NCBI GenBank assembly: GCA_037367355.1
Contig: CM074704.1
Location: 868,001 to 932,000 of the forward strand
From: Neoscytalidium dimidiatum
Lineage: Eukaryota; Ascomycota; Dothideomycetes; Botryosphaeriales; Botryosphaeriaceae
Direction: 5' to 3'
DNA length: 64,000 bases
Both the position numbers and the translations under genes were made by a program. The notes beneath the pieces were generated by a model. The model was not told the origin of the DNA. It searched no databases and was given only the letters and a program-made list of their open reading frames with translations. Positions 1 to 9,666 of the stretch are shown here, one piece after another. How positions within the stretch are numbered: position 1 is the stretch's first letter; each line of letters starts with the position of its first letter.

Positions 1-2
1 AT

Positions 3-482
3 GAATCAGAAGGCCATGCAGACCTCAATGTTCCAATCCGTCGCGTTCATCTATCACATTCATCATTCTGGAGCGACCCACAGGTGAAGCCGTACCTGAA
101 CCATGGGCCTGCTGAAACAGAGACTAGTGCAGCAACTCATAACACCAGACTACTTTTTCACGGGTGCGCGTACGACCAGGACCAGGAAGTGTTACGCTCC
201 TTCTCAAAAATTGGACCATCTATCAGATTTTCCAGACCCCAGAGTTACTTTTCCAGACTTCCAGCAGTGTACTGGACGGACTCGTTGGAGTTTGCCCTGG
301 CATGGTGCATCTTCACTGAAACAGGAAATTGGAGCCTTCCGCATCATGGCACATTGAGAGCGCTGGACTGCATTATATACGTTGCACGGGTACAAGACCC
401 CGGATTCTTGAATGGGGTAGACAGTTACATGATCCCGCCGCCAACTTGTCTTGAAGAAGAGCAGCGACTTGCAAATGTATGA
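3..482 (+). CDS. uncharacterised fungal protein, 5'-truncated by window edge
   Basis: An open frame runs from base 3 to a TGA at 480-482 and is already open at the window edge, so the true start lies outside. A segment around bases 140-345 reads like a conserved core: LLFHGCAYDQDQEVLRSF, then a FSRPQSYFSRLPAVYWTD stretch and a W-rich FALAWCIF segment. The arrangement (a LFHG entry followed by a YWTD/FALAW helix) recalls DUF3990/ADP-ribosyltransferase-like folds, but that is only inference from motif shape. The frame may continue downstream by a shift or intron near 477: GTATGA at 477 could be a donor, and a short piece reading TSPTGFELVG lies in another frame at 482-512. I could not settle the 3' end. 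No function is assigned. Confidence 0.45.
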   Translation, partial: ESEGHADLNVPIRRVHLSHSSFWSDPQVKPYLNHGPAETETSAATHNTRLLFHGCAYDQDQEVLRSFSKIGPSIRFSRPQSYFSRLPAVYWTDSLEFALAWCIFTETGNWSLPHHGTLRALDCIIYVARVQDPGFLNGVDSYMIPPPTCLEEEQRLANV

Positions 483-1073
483 CAAGTCCTACCGGATTCG
501 AATTAGTAGGAACGGGTGCTCACATAGACAGTGGTGTGTCGCAAATATGCAGTGCCCCACTTCTTCGCTTGCACGTATACCTCCTCCGGGGTCAGACCGT
601 TCTGATTGGAGCGTCATCGGGTCGCGAATCCCCCAGGTACGTGGCAAGCGCGAAAATCGCCCCAGATCACTGCTATTGCTGACATATTTAGCTTCTACAG
701 CACACATTGAGCTCACTGTCTCAATCTACAAAAGGATCCGACTTGATTCGCTCAGAACATGTATTAGATCGAATTTGGCTCTATGCGACATGCGATGCAC
801 GGTCTAGTCGTGCTCTGGCGTCAAGTGGCACAGAAGTGAGGAGCTTCTAAGACTATGTGGATTTCTCCGCTAAACCATATAGATTTTGCAGATAAGGCTG
901 AACATTGAGGCCCCAAAATGCAGGTTGTAACGCGTCTCAGACTTATTCAAGACAAACAAGTTCAGTTCTTTTAAGTGCCTGCGATGCTCTTTGATGAGCA
1001 TACGGTCGTATGCAATATGGTTCTGAACAAATACACCAAATTACGGGTGTCGGAGCAAGGAATCCCGATCAAT
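483..1073. other. intergenic or unresolved 3' part of the left-edge gene
   Basis: About 590 bases without a convincing complete gene. The frames at 451-807 (plus) could hold a downstream exon of the left-edge gene but show no recognisable motif. Nothing else is supported. Confidence 0.4.
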
Positions 1074-3064
1074 TCATGTTTTTCTGGTCTCTCGGCCATC
1101 GTTAAACACGTCTGGTAGCCTATGCCAAGGATCGCGAGCACGTCCACCACCTTTATCAAAACTTTCTTTATCAATACATTTTGGTTTCCAAAAGTCAGAC
1201 ATTTCTTTTTCGGTGAAGTTACTTCCGCCGTAAATGCCACCCTGGTGCTTCCCCGGGGCATATATGACCGGCCACATTGGAATGTAGCATAACTCCTGAT
1301 GAATGTCAGCTATCACGTAAAATCGAAACTCGGTAATGAGATTTACCTCCCATGAACATTTCACTTCACAGTCTTGCCACAAGTCCCAGCCTATCCAAGA
1401 TAACATGGATGCTGTTGCCTCTGCCTGTTCTCTGATCTCAGCGAGGAGTTTTGGAGATTGAGTTCTGCCGCTGGCTCGTTCGGGACTGACTGAAGATACC
1501 ACAAGGTTCGAAGTATGTTTCTCGCTCCATTCAAACAGGCCCCATGCCCAGTGACAGAGATTTTCCAAGACGATATGGATCGAAGCTTTGACCAACGACT
1601 CAAACTCGTTCAGCATTAGTCCATGCAAATTATCCGTGTAAATAGAAGCACAGCGCTCTATCGTTTGCTGCTTAACAGTAACTTCATCCAACCCTGCGCT
1701 AGATGGATATTGAAGATAAGAGTAGACGATGGCATGACTTAAATCATGCACCTTTTGCACTGCTTTTTCCGCTGAAATAGAGTGCTGTTTTGCACGATCC
1801 AGAAAGCCCAAAATTTCGAGTGCGCGACTTCGATATTGATCCACGATCAGCTCGGTGATAACTTGCCAGTCTGTACCTGAACATTTAGATGTGCGAGCTG
1901 AACCTGTCGGAAAGCTTGAATAAGAGCGAAAGGACGTAACTTCACGAAGCCATCGTTGGACTGTTTTGACGTCAGTTTTGCTGATATCCAACAATCTGTG
2001 TCCCCTCCTCAATCCCCAGCCATTTTGAAAGATCTCGCTGTCTCTAATACCACCGTGATGGGCTCCTTTGAGACTCGATAGTGCTGGATCATAGAATGTC
2101 ACAATGCCACAGTAGTCCTTTCGTACATGCCTCCTCCGCGTGTGGCTGAGGACCCGTAATGCCAAACGCTACTTCGGATCCACTCCCAGCTATTTTGCTC
2201 GGCAAACCTGTTACCAAATCCCTGGGGCGGGGTACGATTCGGGTCTTGAGGGAGGTCGGCGTCCTTTTTTCTCTTGTGGTTTTCGGGAATTGTGATGTTG
2301 CTGCCGATCGCAAATTCCACGCCCGCTGATTCCCAGTCACAAAGAAGTAACTCGAAGCCTGCGTTCATGCGGACGACTCCATCAATTCCAAGCTCGTCAA
2401 CGAGTTTACAAAGTCTCTCCGCCCTCTTATAGTCATCATAAATATATTCATCTCCAGGGTTTAGGGGTACGGAACCGCGAAGCAGGGCTGTTTGGGAATC
2501 CAGGGACCCGGCATTGGTGAGAGAAGCAGACTGACCATCCAAGTAGAGCAAGTCCATGTGGCGGGTCGTTACCATAGTTATGAGAATCGTGACCCCTGCA
2601 GATCCATAGATACCGATCGACATCTCTCTATGTGAAGGTGTTAGCCATGTCTCACGATACACGTAGATTTGTTTAACTGACGCATCAAACGCAAAAAATG
2701 CCCGTTTAGGCGGAAGATTGCCTGAGCTTTGAGCATGAAAGAGTTGTATATTTGGAGGAACCCATGCTTTCACCATGGAATGGCCGTTTGGAGCGAATGT
2801 ATTGTGCCATTGTTTAAGGAAAGAGAACACAGAGTCAAAGATGAAAGGTGCTATCTGTGTACATTCCTCTGGATATTTGGCACAGAAAAATGGATGTTCA
2901 GACTTGACTCTTTGCCAAGAAAATAGAAGGTAGACAAGTACAATAATGATTATGAACGAGCATGCACGGCGGCTTTGAGGAAGACGTTTCCTCGAGGAGC
3001 CTTGTTTGGGGTGATCTTCTGCTGACAAATTACCGGAGGGCTGCCGCAAGAAGACCCGGACCAT
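1074..3064 (-). pseudogene. conserved fungal single-pass membrane protein, one frameshift
   Basis: Two overlapping minus-strand frames read as one protein of roughly 660 residues. The upstream frame starts at ATG 3064 (MVRVFLRQPSG). It has one hydrophobic anchor near residues 36-50 (SFIIIIVLVYLLF), then a long soluble domain containing SHREMSIGIYGSAGVTILIT and SWEWIRSSVWHYG. That frame stops at 2099. The downstream frame continues the same protein (DYCGIVTFYDPALSSLKG, then GWGLRRGHRLLDIS) and ends at 1074. The switch lies within about 2105-2160, where the frames overlap by some 65 bases, which leaves no room for an intron; a one-base indel is the simplest explanation. From memory, the WEW-R-SVWHYG then GI--FY-P-L--L--HGGIR order is typical of an uncharacterised Pezizomycotina family. 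Function unknown; could be an assembly error rather than a pseudogene. Confidence 0.7.
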
Positions 3065-3512
3065 GATGCAAATGATTCGAAGGGATACCTCGAGGGCGGT
3101 GTGCTGTTCCAACGGACAGTGAAGATTGAGTCAGAAATTGAAGAAGATGAGGAAGAGGGAGAAATGGTCAGCGGGGGAAGGTAAGGATAAATGTGGCTTA
3201 GCAGGGCGGCTGACGGAGGAATGTGTGGTTATCATAGCAAGCCGTCGTGGGACAAGCAATTTCGCTATAGCCAATGATTCTGGGAGATTGTCCGCTGAGT
3301 TTCAGCAACTCTGCATGTATAAAAGCTGTGCCCGGCGCCTGCGTTCCACCACGCCACCAATACCTACGGCGCAACCCTTACGGCACAACCCAGATCACAC
3401 CTGGTGAATTCCACCCTTGGCTCGAGCTCAGCTCGATGGCCAACGCTATCGACGCAACTTCCCAAACATATTGCCACAAGTGACCATCGCATTATGGTAT
3501 AGCAGCAGTGTC

Positions 3513-4692
3513 ATGTCGCAGAATACGTACGCGATTTCCGATGAACACTGGGTAGAGTTGAGACTCGCGTGTGCATCTTATGCGGGTATCCATCCTCTTA
3601 TACTTATAATCTCCATTTCCTTATTCTAATACCTCTGAAGGCTCCGGAAAGTCTCTGAATGAGATTACCAGAGAAGAATTCCGCCTTCCAGCCTTCCAGG
3701 AGATTCTGGCCCATGTTCGCCGTGATCTCCATTCCGGTAAAGGAATTTCTATCCTTACTGGAATCGACCCGGATAATCTTACGAAGAGAGAACGCTATAT
3801 CATGTTCGCTGGAATCGCTAGTCATGTCTCGACAGCCCGGGGCTTCCAATCTGGAGGCAAAATACTTTGTTCAGTCTGGCCTTTGTGGTATTCAGTATCG
3901 ACAGCTGACTCCTAGCCATAGGCCATGTCAAAGATCTGTCTCAGGCAGGCAGAAAAACTTTGCCTTCTCCATACTCCAATGTTTCTTTGGTGCGTCTTCG
4001 GCCCTCTCACGGAACACATGCTAATTAGCACAGCCGTTTCACACCGATTTTGGAGATATTGTTGCCATGTACGTCATCAATGCGGCATCAATTGGCGGCC
4101 ACGGAACCTTTGCTCCGGTTTCAGCCGTCTATAATGGCCTTGCAACTATTTACCCAGAGTGTCTGGGTACTTTAAGTGATCCCAGCTGGCCCTTTGACAG
4201 GTATTGCCCCAGATCGCCAGGGAGAATTGAGCTGACCTTTGTCTCCCAAGACCGATGGACAACAGCCTGTGCGATTATCGTCCGTTGATTTTCTTCAACA
4301 ATGGACATCCAGAAATGGTTTTCAGTCGTGGCTCTTTGACAAATACGGATCGTTCGCATCGGCCTCTCACGATGCCTGATCTCACAGAAGCTCAGAGGAT
4401 CGCTTTAGACGCTGTCCAAATATGTGCAGAGCAGGTTCATTTTAGGCACGAGTGGAAAAAAGGCGATGTGCTGTTTCTCAACAATCGTAGGATCTTGCAT
4501 GGCAGAGGTGCATTTGTTGATAAGCAAGGGGTACCGCCTCAGCATATGCTACGGCTTTGGCTACAGGATCGAGATTTGGCCGGAACTCTGCCTTCCCAAC
4601 TTCAGAAACGGTGGGACCATATTTTCAGAGGGGTAGGTCATTTAGAGGATGAAGAACGTACACAGTGGCCTGAGGACCCATGCGCCAATTAA
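3513..4692 (+). CDS. TauD/TfdA-family Fe(II)/2-oxoglutarate dioxygenase
   Basis: Five exons: 3513-3585, 3641-3868, 3922-3989, 4034-4200, 4251-4692, giving 325 residues. All four introns are short GT-AG (55, 53, 44, 50 nt) with branch-like CTAAT or CTGAC. Family marks: GIDPDNLTKRERYIMFAGIA; RGFQSGGK; PFHTDFGDIVAMYV, with the HxD metal pair right after intron 3; PSWPFDR split by intron 4; LTEAQRIALDAVQ; GDVLFLNNRRILHGRGAF, carrying the distal His; and MLRLWLQDRDLAGTLP, carrying the 2-oxoglutarate-binding Arg. The family decarboxylates 2-oxoglutarate to hydroxylate small molecules; the substrate here is unknown. ATG 3513 is the first ATG in the exon-1 frame, but homologues usually have about 30 more residues. 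The frame stays open back to a TGA at 3405-3407 without an ATG, so an upstream exon may exist. Lies 550 bases upstream of the cyclase-like gene on the same strand. Confidence 0.85.
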
Positions 4693-5243
4693 AGAGCTCA
4701 GGAAATTTGTCAGTCCAGTGTATCCGCAACGGGACCGAATATGTCCACGTCATCATTTTGCGCCACGCGGATGCTTGCGCTGCCTCGAAAAGGGTGTAAG
4801 ACAGGCGTCCTTCATTTGTTGCTAATTGACTCGCTGATGTTGCCGTGCGAGGCTGGCTCAGCCTGTCTCACCGCATGGCTCCCGCATGGCTCCCGCATGG
4901 ATCCCGGTCACCTTGACCACATCCACCCGCTGGTCCGGATAGATTTCTGCAATTATGCAGTAGGCGACAGTTTTCGTAGCTTATTCAGCAATATATCATA
5001 ATCGTCGTCGTCCTCGTCGTATTCACTAGTTGATTGGGACACAGGATCACTCTACGAACAAGGCTGAGACACCTTTTGCTTTTTGTAATTGGCAGCGACT
5101 GTGGCCAGTATTAACAGCATTTTGTATATGACTGTGAGCTCTTGTGGCCTGTATCATTGCGACAATAATTGGGTAGCAATCTTTACGCTTTCGTTGTTGT
5201 TACAGTACCCCACCTTGGTCCGGATAAGTTGTCCGCCCTTGCT
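4693..5243. other. spacer between dioxygenase and cyclase-like gene
   Basis: No coding signal I trust. It contains a small direct repeat, a doubled GCATGGCTCCC block at about 4873-4896, and a (CGT)n tract near 5004-5018. Presumably holds the terminator of the dioxygenase and the promoter of the next gene. Confidence 0.5.
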
Positions 5244-6533
5244 ATGAACATATTATCCGGCACTACGTACGAGGGTGGAGGGGGTCTAGTCCGAGACACA
5301 ATATCATATTCTAATATCCTGAACAGACCATTCAGAATGGACGATATCCGAGCCTGTCGTCCTGGAAGAGGTGGACTGCGAAAAGAGCACACTGTCGCCA
5401 TCCGAACGCTGTCCGACCTGGTTGCATCCAAGGTCGAGGGAAACGAGGTGGCCAGTACAACCCTCCAATACTGGCCACACAAAGATACTTCTTTTGAAAC
5501 CCCAACGAATCAGCTTGATGTGCAACTAGAAGGCTCAGCTGTGGTTTTTCTACTAGCTGTCCTGCCCAGCATTCTCTTTTCTCACATAGGCCCCGCAGCA
5601 GGCCTTGCGAACAACATCTCGAAGGAAGGAATAACGTTGAATATCCGAGCTGGAACCCTTTGCGTCAAGGCTCCATCTCACGAGACATTGAAACATGTCA
5701 TCCTGCCAACTCTCTGTTTGATTGGCCTCTCTCCGCACGTCAAACTAAATCGGCCGCAGGAGCAAGGTTGGCACACAGATTTTGTCAAAACCCAGGGCCT
5801 GATTTCCATCTGGGCAAAGCCATTGAGAGAGCCACTACCGTCATTTATACTTGAGCGACGAGGAAGCATTTCCTGCATCAAGGCCTTTGCTCATGTACCT
5901 TCTGCAAATATCAAAAAATTCGCAGAAATCCTGGCGGCTGAGATGGCGCACGCTTTTTCTGGTAGATGCTCTCAGGCCACGGTACCAGAGCTTCGCCAGT
6001 CCATCTCCATATCCAATCAATCGATTCAGTATCATCTTCTACTTGTTGCTGAAACCAAAAACCCTGTCTGCTTTTTAGGATATGAACAAACATATCCTCA
6101 AAAAGAAGGATTCCCGAATGGCATTGAGACGGATGCGGTCGCAGTAATCACTCACCTTGTCCGCGTATGCATCAGAGGCATAATCCAAGAGCTACGGACT
6201 GGAAATGCTGTAGACGATCACATGTTGGATATACTTGCCGTGTACCAGGCGATGAGCGATGGTTTCTCATCTGTCATGAGAGCCATGGAAGTAAACAATG
6301 ATATCCAAGATCGAGGAGATGTTGCTTCATTCAGTACGTAAGATCTGTAGCGTTCTTTTTTTTTTCTCAAATAATATGCTTACAATGAATCAGTATGTCC
6401 TGGTCCTGAGTACGACCTTGATATGCCCTGCCAGCATAAACAAACGGCATGGTGGATTGCGTCTGAAATGGCGGGAGTCAGATTTCAGACAGTCAATGGA
6501 CTTTTCGGTTGCTATGGTCTGGGTGTCCACTAG
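5244..6533 (+). CDS. RNA 3'-terminal phosphate cyclase-like protein
   Basis: Two exons, 5244-6333 and 6394-6533 (60-nt intron, donor GTACGT), giving 409 residues. Start chosen at ATG 5244 (MNILSGTTYEGGGG), where similarity begins; the frame is open upstream but without an ATG. RtcA/RTC family features: YEGGGGLVRDTISYS near residue 10 (family form EGGGQ-LR), IRACRPGRGGLRKEHTVAI near residue 35, a substrate-side EGSAVVFLLAVLP segment, a LERRGSISCI strand and a C-terminal VDDHMLDILAVYQAMSDG. The short second exon supplies QHKQTAWWIASEM and NGLFGCYGLG, the usual end of the family with its His/Thr-rich motif, which supports the intron. RtcA enzymes cyclise RNA 3'-phosphates to 2',3'-cyclic ends; the RCL1 branch acts in rRNA processing without cyclase activity. 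The GRGGLR block favours the RtcA branch, but the Gln of EGGGQ is Gly here, so activity is uncertain. Confidence 0.8.
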
Positions 6534-8082
6534 TAAATCTACCAAATTATATATAGAACTTTATGATCCTTACAGAGTTCCCATTTTACCTAATATTGTG
6601 TCTGTGTGTCTGTGTGTATGTATGTGTGTTGGGGGTAAGGGGATGGTGGAGATCAATATCTTTGACTTTTGCCTGGCATCGCTGCTGTAAGTAATTTCGA
6701 GGTATAATCAAGACTCACCTTTTTATCTACAAAGTTCTATCTTTCCCCATCATCTGATCTTCTGTGATTGCGATCCCGTTTCTTAATAACCTATACTTTG
6801 ACGGTGGAATGGTCACCGTTTCATTATACTATAGTACCAATAACCGTGCATCAACAGAATAGAGTTTATCGAGGATAGTAAGTCAAAATAGGTATTAGGA
6901 TCTTTTCGCGAAATCCCCTTTTCACAATTTATTTCAGCCAAAAGCCTTATCCGCTTAATCGAATATTTCAAGCATATTGTATCAGAAGCCCGACTTGAGC
7001 CTTTCCTCAAAAACTCCTTGAGACTAATTCCTCTCAACTTTCTGCTAGATATTTAGGGACTGAAGATGTAGGATATTTCTATATTCTCTTCGTAATATAA
7101 GAGATGATGAGCCTATGCCTTGCGTGTCGGCATCTGAACTAATGGCTCCCCAATCGGCTCCTCAGCAAGATAGTGCTTTCCCCGAAATAGCTCTTTGTTG
7201 CCCGTGGCGTTATTTTGCGCCTAGACACCAATATAGTCGGTGCACTGCCCCTCAATGCTACGACCAAGCTTTCACATTCTCCAGCCTTTCCTGCGAGGAG
7301 TGGACTTCAAATATCAGTCCATACCGAACATTGTTCGTGGCCTTGCGCGGACGCCTGTGATTCCCGTAAATTTATTTTCCTTGACAACAAGAGCATTGAC
7401 ATACCCCATATGAACACTGCCAAGTTATACGATATGTAGGCGTGTGTGCCCCCACCTACAGTATCAGTAGTGGAAGCTAGTACCCATTAATCATCAAAGC
7501 TATACTCGCGGAGCTTCAGTCGCGGTCTAACCTCCTTCAGCACCATCTCAATCTACAGGATTCGGGATCGTGTACTCGGCTATCTCTACGAAACAATAAG
7601 CCGGGACGGCTACATGAAGAAAAATAGAGGTTTCCCTGAAGTTCTTCATAACCCACGCCACCTCTGTGGTAATTTACGCCGCCAAACACCACGTGCCTGC
7701 TTAGTCAGGGCTTGATCAGTTCTTGCACTGGCTGGGATTTCTACTGAAGCCAGCGGGACGCCCAGATAGTTAACAAATTGATGACTCCCACCCTCCACCT
7801 AAGGCTTGTCCTCAACACCTCGACCTACCATCGGAAACAACCTAGACCTTCAAGCCCCAGTCCCTCTACCTTTGGTAAAGTCCCTCCCTTCACCTCCTGA
7901 ATGCGCCTGCGTCTTTACAGCCTCCCCCTCAAATCCACCGCACTCGCTCTCATACCTACCGAAAAAAAAAAATCGAAAGCAACCTCAAATGGCATCTCCA
8001 CCGGCAACAGCCCCCTGCACCCGCAACTCGTCCTCCGAAACACCAGGCCCCTTCTCGAGCGCCTCTTTCAAACCCCCGCGCC
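6534..8082. other. AT-rich intergenic, no supported gene
   Basis: About 1.5 kb. It has a (TG)n-like tract at 6598-6632, an AT-rich stretch at 6700-7110 and a transition to GC-rich DNA after 7750. A 74-codon minus frame at 6813-7037 and plus frames at 7115-7439 show no recognisable motif. The proline-rich plus frame at 7806-8315 overlaps the possible minus gene at 8083 and looks like its antisense. Confidence 0.5.
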
Positions 8083-8559
8083 CTATCCGTGACATCCTCG
8101 ATGCCCACAATCCACTCGCTGATCCACTTCCCACCCAAGTCCCCCGGAACGCCGATCTGCAATGCTCCGGTAACCCAGCCTCTCGAGCCGCGCGTTCCTC
8201 TCTGGATCCCACTGCACCCTCACTTCCCCCGGACTTCCTTGCTCCCCCTTTCGCACATGCTCGGTCGGCGGTGCGTGCGACAGAAGCTCGCCGAATCCCG
8301 CGTGGGACGTCCTGATGGCGAGGATGCGTTCCCTGGCCGGCGCCTTTGAAGGAGGTACCCGGCGCGGTACATCATCCAGCACCGGCATAGGGTCATGCGG
8401 GTTGGGCGGAAGGACGGCGAGGCGTTGAGCTTCTGTATGGTGATTGCGGGGTTGGCGATGGCGGAGGAGCATGCCTTCGTAGACGGTGACGGTGGTCAAG
8501 TCGTACGCCGCTCGGGTCTGACCATACGGAGTGCTGGTGTCGTTGGACGGCGACGCCAT
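8083..8559 (-). CDS. possible small hypothetical protein
   Basis: A minus frame from ATG 8559 (MASPSNDTSTPYGQTRAA) to a stop at 8083 gives 158 residues. It contains protein-like runs such as DLTTVTVYEGMLLRHRQP, LAVLPPNPHDPMPVLDDVP and VQWDPERNARLERLGYRSI. No domain recognised. The last 30 residues look poor. Two other minus frames nearby read better there (GGKWISEWIVGIEDVTDRA and RGGLKEALEKGPGVSEDEL), so a small intron or frameshift near 8150 is possible. The region is GC-rich and the opposite strand also carries a long open frame, which lowers confidence. May be an orphan gene or chance. Confidence 0.35.
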   Translation of the reverse strand: MASPSNDTSTPYGQTRAAYDLTTVTVYEGMLLRHRQPRNHHTEAQRLAVLPPNPHDPMPVLDDVPRRVPPSKAPARERILAIRTSHAGFGELLSHAPPTEHVRKGEQGSPGEVRVQWDPERNARLERLGYRSIADRRSGGLGWEVDQRVDCGHRGCHG

Positions 8560-9196
8560 TCTGGAAATTTTTTTTTTTGCTTGAAAACAGCGAGCTTGGC
8601 ACAAGGAAATGGGGATAATTTTTCTTTGAGAGTGCCACATGCTTTTTTTTTTGTTATATGCCTAAAGGGGACACCGCGCACATTTGAGTCATTGACGGCA
8701 AGGTGTTCCTCAGTCTCGTTGGATGTGCAGCTAGTAACGAAGCTGTCCATCCGCCGCCCATCCCTCTGCGAGAATAACGCTGGAATCTCTTATCCAAGCA
8801 TTCTCAAAATATTTAACCAATTTTCACAAGATATTTGAGCAGGAAAGTCTCATGCAAATGGATCTGCCCGTACGATTAGCAAGAGCTGCATCGAACCTTT
8901 ACATAAGTACGTTGCAAAAAACAATATCCATAATGGAAGCCAATAAGTTTTTATAATGAAAAGGAGTGAGATGGTATGATGGTAAAGATCACTGATAAAG
9001 CTTACATATGTACATAAACGGATGGTGTGCTAATGAGTATTTTGGTGTGCTAATGAGTATTTTGGTGTGCTACTTGAGGGGAGGGTTGAATGCGCTTTTG
9101 AGCTGAAAACCCGCTGCAGACAACAGGCTTAGCAACATTGGCTTATTTAGAATAGCATACCAGTCGCGAACTCCACCTCATATCTCCTAGAGGAAC
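8560..9196. other. intergenic with a 20-nt tandem repeat
   Basis: No gene supported. Contains T-runs (8570-8578, 8643-8651), an AT-rich block at 8800-9060 and the tandem repeat listed separately at 9024-9071. Likely includes the 3' UTR of the PhiA-like gene. Confidence 0.5.
9024..9071. repeat. tandem repeat, 20-nt unit, 2.4 copies
   Basis: The unit GGTGTGCTAATGAGTATTTT starts at 9024 and 9044, and a third partial copy (8 bases) starts at 9064. The two full copies are identical. It lies about 125 bases beyond the stop of the PhiA-like gene. Confidence 0.9.
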
Positions 9197-9666
9197 TTAG
9201 GAGGCCAAGATCTGAATGTTGGCGCAGTCATCGCCGATAGTGACACCATCGCGTTTCGCGGCCAGGGTGAAGCTCGAGAAGCCATTGGCTGGGCAGGCGA
9301 GGAGACCGCTTTCGGCCCAGGTCAGTCTTACCACCAGAGACGTCAAAGCCCTCGTTGACGGAGCCCGAGGAAACCTTGCTACCGTAGACGACATCGCCAT
9401 TGTGATTGACGGGGACTGATGTCAAGGATTAGCCTCTCGTCCCTTTACAGGTATTTACAGAACAACTGCTCACATTGCTGGCTATCGACAGTGAGGGTGG
9501 AACCGGAGCCGATGCTGGAATCGGAGCCAGAGTCGCTAAACATAACGAATCCATTGCTGGCAGTGAGAGCCTTGTTCGTGAGTCCGAAGTATTCGGTGGG
9601 AGCGACGGTGAGCTTGAGGGCGAGGGAGGTCGCGGTAAGGACGGATAGGGTTAAGGAGGTCTTCAT
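9197..9666 (-). pseudogene. short PhiA-like secreted cell-wall protein, one-base frameshift
   Basis: Exon 1 is 9666-9474: MKTSLTLSVLTATSLALKLT, a signal peptide, then APTEYFGLTNKALTASNG. A 58-nt intron (9416-9473, donor GTGAGC, branch GGCTAAT, acceptor CAG) leads to exon 2, 9415-9197. Exon 2 begins PVNHNGDVVYGSKVSSGS, NEGFDVSGGKTDL, and near 9317-9325 the sense frame jumps by one base to ESGLLACPANGFSSFTLAAK, ending DDCANIQILAS and TAA 9197. The summed exons are 412 nt, one more than a multiple of three. GTAAG...CTGAC at the switch mimics an intron but would be only about 20 nt. The order signal peptide / YFG / CP-NGFSSF / ending with a Cys recalls the PhiA-type fungal wall protein family (inference). 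Either a decayed gene or an assembly error. Confidence 0.65.

Noticed and set aside
6813..7037. 74-codon minus frame in AT-rich DNA
   Set aside because: No homologous motif or splice context; AT-rich chance frame.
9310..9332. Micro-intron in the PhiA-like gene (GTAAG...CTGAC...AAAG)
   Set aside because: About 20 nt, shorter than any accepted intron here, and its removal does not give the right frame.
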